Assembly: GCA_937910685.1 (NCBI GenBank)
Contig: CALEMP010000021.1
Span: 1 to 53,427 of the forward strand
Origin: an uncultured bacterium
Lineage (GTDB): Bacteria > Planctomycetota > UBA1135 > GCA-002686595
Direction of reading: 5' to 3'
DNA: 53,427 bases
The translations under genes and the position numbers were made by a program. The notes under the pieces are model-generated. The model ran no database searches and had not been told where the DNA came from. It worked only from the letters and a program-made list of their open reading frames with translations. Below are positions 30,684-37,507 of the stretch, in pieces (position 1 is the first letter of the stretch; every line of letters begins with the position of its first letter).

Positions 30684-31312
30684 CAATCCACCAACCGGGC
30701 TATCTCCCGTGGGTAGGTTTCTTCAGCAAGGTCTATCAAGCCGATGTCCTTGTGCTCCTGGATACGGTGGAATATAGTCACGGCGGGTACACCAATCGAG
30801 TGTCTCTCCCGGACCTTTGGCTCACCGTGCCATGTCGAGCCTCATCGGATTCGCTGATCTCTGAGGTCAGGATTGTCCCTGGTAGATGGACCCGCAAGCA
30901 CAAGGCCACCCTGCTACAACGCTATGGGGAGATTGCCCGTCCTGTGGTGAACAACCTTGGTCTCAGTGAGGATCTCACGACCCACAACACCCTCTTGATA
31001 CACACCCTCTTAGGGCAGTTAGGGCTACAACGGAGGGTGGTGCTAGCCTCTGAGATTGAAATAGATACCCCGGAGAGCCCTTCTGTGCGGCTCCTTTACC
31101 TTGTCCAGGCGGTGGGGGGGAAGACCTATCTGTCGGGGTTAGGGGCCAGGAAGTACCTCGACACGAGCCCTTTTCTTCAAGCCGGGATTGATGTTGTCGC
31201 GGTCGTTCCACCAGAGGCTTCTAGCCACTCAATCCTACATGAGATAGGTACCCGAGGCGTAGCTGCCACCTCTGACTTGTTGCGGACTTCCGAGGTGCTC
31301 CCTTGGAGTTGA
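30674..31312 (+). CDS. WbqC-like family protein
   Basis: 212 residues matching the WbqC-like family: AIHQPGYLPWVGFFSKVYQA at residues 4-23, then VLLDTVEYSHGGYTNRVSLP and WLTVPCR. Later come a lysine-tyrosine block (RKHKATLLQRYG) and GKTYLSGLGARKYLD. Family members are found in O-antigen and exopolysaccharide clusters, with no settled reaction. The ATG lies inside the end of the glycosyltransferase gene. It overlaps the deacetylase gene by ten bases. Confidence 0.8.
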   Translation: MRVAIHQPGYLPWVGFFSKVYQADVLVLLDTVEYSHGGYTNRVSLPDLWLTVPCRASSDSLISEVRIVPGRWTRKHKATLLQRYGEIARPVVNNLGLSEDLTTHNTLLIHTLLGQLGLQRRVVLASEIEIDTPESPSVRLLYLVQAVGGKTYLSGLGARKYLDTSPFLQAGIDVVAVVPPEASSHSILHEIGTRGVAATSDLLRTSEVLPWS

Positions 31313-31908
31313 AAGGACCAGTGTTAGCTCTGGGTGCTCATTTCGACGACATCGAGTTAGGGTGCGGGGGCACCCTGGCACTCCTTCAAAGACGCGGTGT
31401 CCCTTGTCATGCCTTGACCGTTTGTGCCGGTCATCCTGGGGATGGTCGGGAGTCCGAAAACGCACAAGCCCAAAGCATCCTGGGTACCTCTGTGCTACCT
31501 GGACTGGGGCTCCCAATCCGTTACCTGACCGACCATCGGCAAGAGGTCGCGGATGCCCTGTTTCAGATACGTGAGAGTCTTCAACCCCGCATCGTCCTTG
31601 TGCATGCGAACAGCGACCATCATCAAGATCATTGGGTGGTGGCTAACGAGGTTCAAAGGGTTTTTCGACACTGCACCATCCTTGGATATGAGGTGCCGTG
31701 GTCGGGCAACTGCACTCCTCTGGTGTGGATGCCTCTGGAACCCTCAGATGTGGACAGCAAATGGGACGCCCTCTGTTGTTACCGCTCTCAAGCGGACAAG
31801 CAATGGATCAATGAGCGAGTGGTGAAGGGTCACCTGGCGATGAGAGGATCACAGATTGGTGTGGAGTGGGCGGAAGCATTCCAACTGTTGCGGGGGGTGT
31901 TGGCCTAG
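31303..31908 (+). CDS. PIG-L/LmbE-like deacetylase
   Basis: 201 residues starting at TTG 31303, with GAGG seven bases upstream. The signature motif is LGAHFDDIELGCGG (His13, Asp15, Asp16) and the second site is NSDHHQDH (about 104-111). This is the zinc site of the family that removes acetyl groups from N-acetylglucosamine-type sugars. Placed after glycosyltransferase and WbqC-like genes, it probably trims an acetyl group from a sugar or glycan intermediate. The family's usual length is about 220-240, so this is a compact version. It ends tail-to-tail in CTAG with the sulfotransferase-like gene. Confidence 0.85.
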   Translation: MELKGPVLALGAHFDDIELGCGGTLALLQRRGVPCHALTVCAGHPGDGRESENAQAQSILGTSVLPGLGLPIRYLTDHRQEVADALFQIRESLQPRIVLVHANSDHHQDHWVVANEVQRVFRHCTILGYEVPWSGNCTPLVWMPLEPSDVDSKWDALCCYRSQADKQWINERVVKGHLAMRGSQIGVEWAEAFQLLRGVLA

Positions 31909-32498
31909 GCTCTCAGAGAAGCTAGATAACCCTGAGTGAGTCGGGGTAGCCCGGAATGGACAGCTTGGATGTAGTCCAGGGTAGCTGGATGCAACTGTTC
32001 CCGGACTACTTTCTTGGTGCCGACGTTCAAGGGTTCAGGAAGCTTGAGTGGGTAAGCCAGGGAGACTCGTAAATGAGCTGCGAGTTTTTGCAAGCCGGGT
32101 TCTGTGGTGTACAGATTCATGTGCCAATGGGACGGGGTAACACCATAGTGCTCCATCAGGGCCAAGGAGGCTTCCAGCCCTCCAAGCAACTGACGGGCAC
32201 CCGTCCGGGCTTGTTCGTCAACCGTACACCAGTGGGGGAATTGTTTGCCGTACCAACGCCCTAGCATCGAACAAAGGTAGTCCACCGGATCCCGATGGAC
32301 AAACACCCAGGTGTCCACGAGGGGGGCAAGTTCCTGGATGTAGTCACAGGCATAATGATTCACACACACCTCATGATCGGTCATCCAGGCGTAGGGGTCT
32401 GTGGTCTTGAAGTGTCCGAAAGGTTCAATGGGAACACCCAACACCTCTGCGAGCCAGTTGGTACCACAACGACCGGGTCCAGTGACGATCCATACCAT
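31905..32498 (-). CDS. Sulfotransferase-like P-loop protein
   Basis: I start at ATG 32498 with AAGG upstream. Longer TTG-started versions overlap the rightward GNAT gene. The 197-residue product begins with a strand and the loop TGPGRCGTNWLAEVLG, like the 5'-phosphosulfate-binding loop of PAPS-dependent sulfotransferases. VFVHRDPVDYLCSML matches the 3'-phosphate-binding segment. The likely reaction is transfer of sulfate from PAPS to a sugar or other acceptor. It lies between the deacetylase and acetyltransferase genes but on the opposite strand. Confidence 0.7.
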   Translation of the reverse strand: MVWIVTGPGRCGTNWLAEVLGVPIEPFGHFKTTDPYAWMTDHEVCVNHYACDYIQELAPLVDTWVFVHRDPVDYLCSMLGRWYGKQFPHWCTVDEQARTGARQLLGGLEASLALMEHYGVTPSHWHMNLYTTEPGLQKLAAHLRVSLAYPLKLPEPLNVGTKKVVREQLHPATLDYIQAVHSGLPRLTQGYLASLRA

Positions 32499-32543
32499 CG
32501 GTGACCTTGCTGTGAAGAAAACGGAACTTGGGGCATCACTAGC

Positions 32544-33029
32544 ATGAACGGACAACTAACGGTCAGACCTGCAACACCTTTTGATGTCTGGTTCACCCAC
32601 CACTGTGGCAACGACCCCGTGTCCCGCTCAATGTCCTTGGGAGGTAAACCCATCCCAAGGGACACTCATCAAGAGTGGTATCGGAAAAAACTGGCTCAGC
32701 CATCAAGCTACTTCTTCATTGCAATGCTGGAAGGGGCCAGGATTGGCATCATTCGTCTCCAGCCAGACCAATATTTCGGTTCGGACTGTTTGGAGATAGC
32801 CGTGACTCTGGCTCCCGAGTTCAGGGGTCTGGGGCTGGGGGCGAACGTCATGATCGTTGCACTCGCTGAACTTCCAAAGGGTGTTCGGGTGGTGGCCTCG
32901 ATCAAGGAAGAGAACACAGCATCTATTCGGATGGTGCTCCGTGTGGGTTTCCAATTTGATGTGGAGACCACACGTCCAGGCTGTGTGATTTACCGATGGG
33001 ACTCCTCGTGTCGTCCCCCTGCTCGTTGA
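32544..33029 (+). CDS. GNAT-family N-acetyltransferase
   Basis: 161 residues with GNAT layout: LTVRPATPFDVWF at the start, a strand region FFIAMLEGARIGIIRLQP, EIAVTLAPEFRGLGLGANVM (the acetyl-CoA loop RGLGLG), and ENTASIRMVLRVGFQ near the end. This is close to sugar-modifying acetyltransferases such as PseH-like enzymes. Given its place after deacetylase and sulfotransferase genes, a sugar amine is a reasonable acceptor. Its start region overlaps upstream sequence of the leftward sulfotransferase gene. Confidence 0.8.
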   Translation: MNGQLTVRPATPFDVWFTHHCGNDPVSRSMSLGGKPIPRDTHQEWYRKKLAQPSSYFFIAMLEGARIGIIRLQPDQYFGSDCLEIAVTLAPEFRGLGLGANVMIVALAELPKGVRVVASIKEENTASIRMVLRVGFQFDVETTRPGCVIYRWDSSCRPPAR

Positions 33030-33068
33030 TGTGACGGGTAGGATGGGCAAGATTCAAAGGAGCGCTCC

Positions 33069-34682
33069 ATGATGCACCCTCACCAGAAGCCCCAGCCCAA
33101 ACTCATCCTCACAGGATCCGAAGCCCGGCAACGTTTGCTGGCTGGGGCACAGAAGTTTACACGAACAGTGTGTGCAACCTATGGCCCCAAGGGTCGTCAC
33201 GTCATGCTTGACCGGGCAGCGGGGCTCCTCGCTACCAAAGACGGGGTCACCGTAGCCCGTGAGATCCATCTGGCGGACCCTGTGATGAACATGGCCTGTC
33301 AAATTCTCAAGGTGGCTTGCATCAAGGTCAATGACGAGGCCGGGGATGGCACCACCACTGTAGCTTGCATTGCATCGGCCATCCTTGAAGAGGGTCTCAA
33401 ACTTGTCGAGGGTGGTTACAACCCCATCCAGGTTGCCCGTGGGATGCGGGCTGCAGCCAACTCAGCGGTCAATGTGGTGGTTGACCTTGCACGTCCGGTG
33501 GAAGGTCAATCACAACTTGAACAGGTCGCCCTCATCGCTTCCAATGGCAATGTCGAGATTGCACGGAACATGGCTGAGGCGGTCATGGCAGTTGGCAAAA
33601 ATGGCACCATCACCATTGAGGATGGGCAGGGCGTGGCGACCGTTCTAGAGTTCAAGGACGGGATGGAGATTGCACGTGGGGCGCTCTCCTCCCACTTCCT
33701 GAAGAATGGCACTTCCCGTGAGCTGGTCAATCCGCTCATCGCGGTCATCGTTGGCACCTTGAAGGACGTCGAGGATGTACAGGATGTGATGGAGGTGGCG
33801 AGCCAATGGCCTGACAACCCTCTTTTGATCTTCGCTGAGACGGTCCAGGGTCAAGCCCTGACCACCATGATCATCAACGACTCTCAGGGGGTCATGCAGT
33901 GTGTTGCAGTTGCCTCACCGGGCTTCGTCACCCGTAAGCGAGACTACCTCGGGGATATTGCCGCATTGGCAGGTGCTGATGTAGTCGACCTCGCGATGGG
34001 TAACGATTGGAAGTCCTGGAATCCAGAGTGGTTCGGCACCGTCAGCAAGGTCACCATTGGAGCGAAGAAGACCACCCTACTCGCGTTGGATGAAGCCAGC
34101 GAAGCAATCCAGGAACGCATCAAGGTCATCAAGCGTGAGGCTGCCACCGCGATAAGCGACCATGACATCGACCGACTCAACGAGAGGATGGCTTCTCTCT
34201 CCTCGGGTCTTTGTGTGATGAAAATCGGGGCGCACACGGAGGCGGAGTTGAAAGCCAAACGTGCTGCGGTCGAGGACGCCCTTAGCGCGGTCAGAGCGGC
34301 CTTGGAAGATGGGGTGGTGCCCGGTGGGGGCACCACTTATCTCGCGGCGTCAGACGGCTTGCTAGCCACCCTCCCGGCTGAGGAGTCGCCTGATTTTGTG
34401 GCGGGGTGGAAAGCTGTTGCTCAAGCCTTGCGGGCTCCCCTTGCTACCCTGGCAAACAACGCTGGTGAGTCTGGTTCTCTCGTCGTGGAACGAGTGCGGG
34501 CAGCTAGGCTCCTTCCCCTTAGTTGGGTGGGTTGGGATGGGATGACCGGGCAGATCCGGGACTTGTCCTTGGAACCCATGGTGTTGGACCCACAGAAGGT
34601 GGCCATCTCAGTGATTGACGCTTCGGTGTCGGTAGCCTCTACACTTTTGACTTCGGAAGTATCCATCTCGGGTCTTCGATGA
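33069..34682 (+). CDS. GroEL-like phage chaperonin
   Basis: 537 residues of group I chaperonin type. Visible motifs are TYGPKGRHVMLD (about 37-48), ATKDGVTVAREI (55-66), NDEAGDGTTT (88-97), and AAVEDALSAVRAALEDG followed by VVPGGGT near 400, which carries the late catalytic Asp of GroEL. The Gly/Met-rich C-terminal tail is absent. It is expected to form rings and fold phage proteins using ATP. No GroES-like gene is in the window, so it may use a host or distant co-chaperonin, or none. AAAGGAG precedes ATG 33069. The next gene is coupled by ATGA. Confidence 0.92.
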   Translation: MMHPHQKPQPKLILTGSEARQRLLAGAQKFTRTVCATYGPKGRHVMLDRAAGLLATKDGVTVAREIHLADPVMNMACQILKVACIKVNDEAGDGTTTVACIASAILEEGLKLVEGGYNPIQVARGMRAAANSAVNVVVDLARPVEGQSQLEQVALIASNGNVEIARNMAEAVMAVGKNGTITIEDGQGVATVLEFKDGMEIARGALSSHFLKNGTSRELVNPLIAVIVGTLKDVEDVQDVMEVASQWPDNPLLIFAETVQGQALTTMIINDSQGVMQCVAVASPGFVTRKRDYLGDIAALAGADVVDLAMGNDWKSWNPEWFGTVSKVTIGAKKTTLLALDEASEAIQERIKVIKREAATAISDHDIDRLNERMASLSSGLCVMKIGAHTEAELKAKRAAVEDALSAVRAALEDGVVPGGGTTYLAASDGLLATLPAEESPDFVAGWKAVAQALRAPLATLANNAGESGSLVVERVRAARLLPLSWVGWDGMTGQIRDLSLEPMVLDPQKVAISVIDASVSVASTLLTSEVSISGLR

Positions 34683-35086
34683 GACCGAAGCCCTGGAAGA
34701 CTGGGAAGCACCCGAACCACACCTGCTTTCAAATCCTGGTGACCATCTCCCTGGATGCGGAAGAACGTTTGTGGACGGAGCACGAGTTCACAACGACGGA
34801 AGACCAACAGCTGTCGATGTCCTTGCCCAATGGTGGGGTGCCTCAGATTGCTCTGGCCCTCCTGACAGAAGCAGCACGTAGAGAGATGTTTTGTAGCGTG
34901 CTTGCCCGGCTGTCAGCGGACCCCCCCTTCCTGGATACCTGGATGACCTCTTCTGATGAGGAGAAGCGGGCTATTGAGGTGGAGTTGGCGAACGTTGCCA
35001 TCTCGGTGATGAACCGCTCAATGACACGTCTAGCCTTGCCAACTGCGGGTGACATCCTGGGGATGATGGCGCGTGGAAAGGTCTGA
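34679..35086 (+). CDS. Hypothetical protein after chaperonin, 135 aa
   Basis: 135 residues, translationally coupled to the chaperonin by ATGA. The N-terminus is basic, then strands (FQILVTISLDAEERLW), then helices to the end (VPQIALALLTEAARREMF, KRAIEVELANVAISVMNRSM). It lacks the mobile-loop pattern and size of GroES (about 95 residues, beta), so it should not be called a co-chaperonin without structural evidence. A substrate adaptor is one possibility. Confidence 0.6.
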   Translation: MRPKPWKTGKHPNHTCFQILVTISLDAEERLWTEHEFTTTEDQQLSMSLPNGGVPQIALALLTEAARREMFCSVLARLSADPPFLDTWMTSSDEEKRAIEVELANVAISVMNRSMTRLALPTAGDILGMMARGKV

Positions 35087-35135
35087 TCTAGTGAAGGTGG
35101 CCTCTTTTGAGTAGTATGAGATGGAGGCAACACCC

Positions 35136-35402
35136 ATGTTGAATATTCTACGATCAAAAAGTCCCGAAATCTTCCGACGGTATATCCGTCAGGTGAATCG
35201 TGTCGTGGTGGTTCCTGCGGATCTTCCAAGCGTCCCGGAGGACGCTTTTCGCACAGGTATGCTGTGTGGTCGTAAGTTGGGCTACGAGGATGGTTTGGTT
35301 GATGGTGTCACCTTGGGCATGGACCTTATGGAAGAGGCATTGGACCGTGTGCTCCGTCAGCCCGTCGTGGCTTTTGATGATCACAACATTCTGAGTGCCT
35401 GA
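35136..35402 (+). CDS. Hypothetical protein, 88 aa
   Basis: GGAGG at 35123-35127 places the start at ATG 35136 rather than ATG 35121. The 88-residue product is mostly helical, with a basic first third (LRSKSPEIFRRYIRQVNR) and an acidic, Gly-containing helix in the middle. No family is recognised. TAGTAT at 35112-35117 could be a -10 box, but no -35 is visible. Confidence 0.55.
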   Translation: MLNILRSKSPEIFRRYIRQVNRVVVVPADLPSVPEDAFRTGMLCGRKLGYEDGLVDGVTLGMDLMEEALDRVLRQPVVAFDDHNILSA

Positions 35403-35458
35403 CCGTAGAGAATCGTTGATCCTCCTATTTGCACGCCTCGATAGACCGGAGCGCGCAA

Positions 35459-37507
35459 ATGCAACGAGTTCGAACAGCCCTTCTTGAGTTGGCCCACACG
35501 ACACCGGAAATCCGTGAAGTCGTGGTGCCTCTGACTCGTCAAGCCGCTGGGTGGAGCAAGCTCCCCAAAGGCTGGACACAAGACAGCGTCAATAAATTCT
35601 GGGGCACCCTGACAGGGGATGCGAAGCACAAGGTCACCAAGTGCATTGAGCGGATGTCGGACAAATTCGATGATCCCGGTGCATTCTGTGCCTCACTAGC
35701 AGATCAAATTCACGGGTCAACTGATTGGCGCAAGGGACCGCGCAAGGCTGCAGGTTCTAAGGAGACTCCCATGCGACTCACTTCTCAATCCAATCAGAAG
35801 ACCTCTGGTTGGTCCTCCCGCAAAGACCTACACGGAAATCCCAATGCAAGTTTTCTTGAGGGTGTTTTGTCGGTCATGGTCAGCCCCATTGCTCCCTACA
35901 TAGACAAGGCCTTTTCTCTCAAGGGCTTTTCTGTCTGGGTGAGTGATAAGCCGGTTTCAGGCATGAACCGGGGCGGTGCCAACTATGTAGACCAACGAGG
36001 ACAGGTTCGCCTCTATCGAGGGTCCGGGTGGGAAGTGAACCAATGGAAGACCTTGGATCGAATGGGGTGTCTTTTCGATTCCTTTGACAAGGCCAAAGCC
36101 GTCGCGGTCAAATTCGTTGAAGCCTACAAAGCCAGTCATTCGACCGAAAAATCTCAAGCCCATCTGGATGCTGAAAAGCGTCTTCGCGGTCATGACTGGG
36201 CACATGACGGCAGGGTTGCGGGTGATAGAAAAGCAGGCACCTACGTCACGGGCACGCCCTATCTAGGAAAGGACTACAAGTCCAAGTCTGAAGTCATCAA
36301 GGCGTGGAACGCCTACCATGATTTCGTTCTTCAAGACGTGAGTTCCCGATGGCACGGCAAGCCCTTCAATAAGGAGTACGCCGACAATCAGGGTTGGACC
36401 GTCACCCTCCGCTTTCAGAAGAACCAGAAGTACGTTGTGATCCCCCCATCGCCAGGCTTGAGCATGACAGCAACGCGGAAGATGGCGTCACCTACGGTTG
36501 ATCTCGCCATCACAATGAAACATGTGCGGAAAGATCCAGGTGACTGGAACTCGCACGAGGATATCAAAGAGATCCGTGGCGCTGCTTCGGTACGAGAGGC
36601 CGTCAAGGAAATGGAGCAGGTGCTCAAGCGGTGGAAGCCCAGGGACTTGGGTCGTATCCACGGGAGCAACTGGGAGATGGAACGGGGGGTGCCGGTCTAC
36701 ACAGTTGAGGTAGACCGTTCACACTCCCAAGGCATCCCCGGTGTCGACACTTTCGTGATGGACACCTACACCGTCACCTTGGATTTCAGTTCGGGGCACC
36801 GGCCCTTCTCCCCTGAATTGATGAAGCGGGTGATGGTTTACTTGAAGACGGGCAAGGTGCCCCCTTCAAAGGGGTCCAGCCCTTCTGCTCGTGAGATCAC
36901 CGTGACCTACATCGGTATAGACCGGACGCGGAAGAGGTCCACCTTCAAGACCCTTCAAGGGGCACAGAAGTTTGCCTGGAAGTGGGTTGGGGAGACCCCT
37001 GAAATGGGTGGTGGTTATGCCGTCTCAGGGGATGGTGTAGGCCGGGTCACCGTACAAGGTGCGACCCTCCAGGAGTTGTTCCCCAAGTCGGGGCGCTATG
37101 CCTCTCGTCAAAAGCGGGCATACTTCTCTGTGATCCTCGCACCAGGCTTCACCAAGTGGCAATCCCCGAATCAGCACTTGAGCCGAGGAGCCTTCAAGTC
37201 GGAACGTGAGGCGCACCAGTGGGTCGCCAAGAATGCCCCTGGAGAGGACTACACTGTCAAAGAGTTTGACGACCCCGAGGTCGTTGAGAAGCAGATGATT
37301 GAGGTGTTGCGGGCTCTGATTGCTGCGGGTGAACAGGGTGTTCGTATGGACACCCTGCCGTCCATTGGGGTGCGTGAGCTTCTCAAAGAGGAAGTGGTTG
37401 AGGCAGAGCGGGGTCGCTTGTATCGGCGGAACCCGGCCTTTGACCGATTCGTCAAAACAATCCGGGGCTACAAACTAGCTCGTCGTTGGATGAGCCGGAA
37501 CGCTTAA
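35459..37507 (+). CDS. Large modular protein, 682 aa, possible virion component
   Basis: GGAG eight bases upstream supports ATG 35459. The N-terminal ~100 residues form a module with LPKGWTQDSVNKFWGTL and KCIERM...DDPGAFCASLAD. I have the impression of a family seen in large phages, without a name. Several beta-rich units follow, separated by short Arg/Lys-Ala-Ser peptides (MTATRKMASPTVDL, RYASRQKRAYFSV). The C-terminus ends with a helical, winged-helix-like segment (about 600-660) and ARRWMSRNA. The modular build and neighbours suggest a structural or injected protein. The next gene overlaps as TAATG. Confidence 0.55.
   Translation: MQRVRTALLELAHTTPEIREVVVPLTRQAAGWSKLPKGWTQDSVNKFWGTLTGDAKHKVTKCIERMSDKFDDPGAFCASLADQIHGSTDWRKGPRKAAGSKETPMRLTSQSNQKTSGWSSRKDLHGNPNASFLEGVLSVMVSPIAPYIDKAFSLKGFSVWVSDKPVSGMNRGGANYVDQRGQVRLYRGSGWEVNQWKTLDRMGCLFDSFDKAKAVAVKFVEAYKASHSTEKSQAHLDAEKRLRGHDWAHDGRVAGDRKAGTYVTGTPYLGKDYKSKSEVIKAWNAYHDFVLQDVSSRWHGKPFNKEYADNQGWTVTLRFQKNQKYVVIPPSPGLSMTATRKMASPTVDLAITMKHVRKDPGDWNSHEDIKEIRGAASVREAVKEMEQVLKRWKPRDLGRIHGSNWEMERGVPVYTVEVDRSHSQGIPGVDTFVMDTYTVTLDFSSGHRPFSPELMKRVMVYLKTGKVPPSKGSSPSAREITVTYIGIDRTRKRSTFKTLQGAQKFAWKWVGETPEMGGGYAVSGDGVGRVTVQGATLQELFPKSGRYASRQKRAYFSVILAPGFTKWQSPNQHLSRGAFKSEREAHQWVAKNAPGEDYTVKEFDDPEVVEKQMIEVLRALIAAGEQGVRMDTLPSIGVRELLKEEVVEAERGRLYRRNPAFDRFVKTIRGYKLARRWMSRNA

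Noticed and set aside
34679..35086. GroES co-chaperonin
   Set aside because: The protein is longer and largely helical and lacks the GroES mobile-loop pattern.
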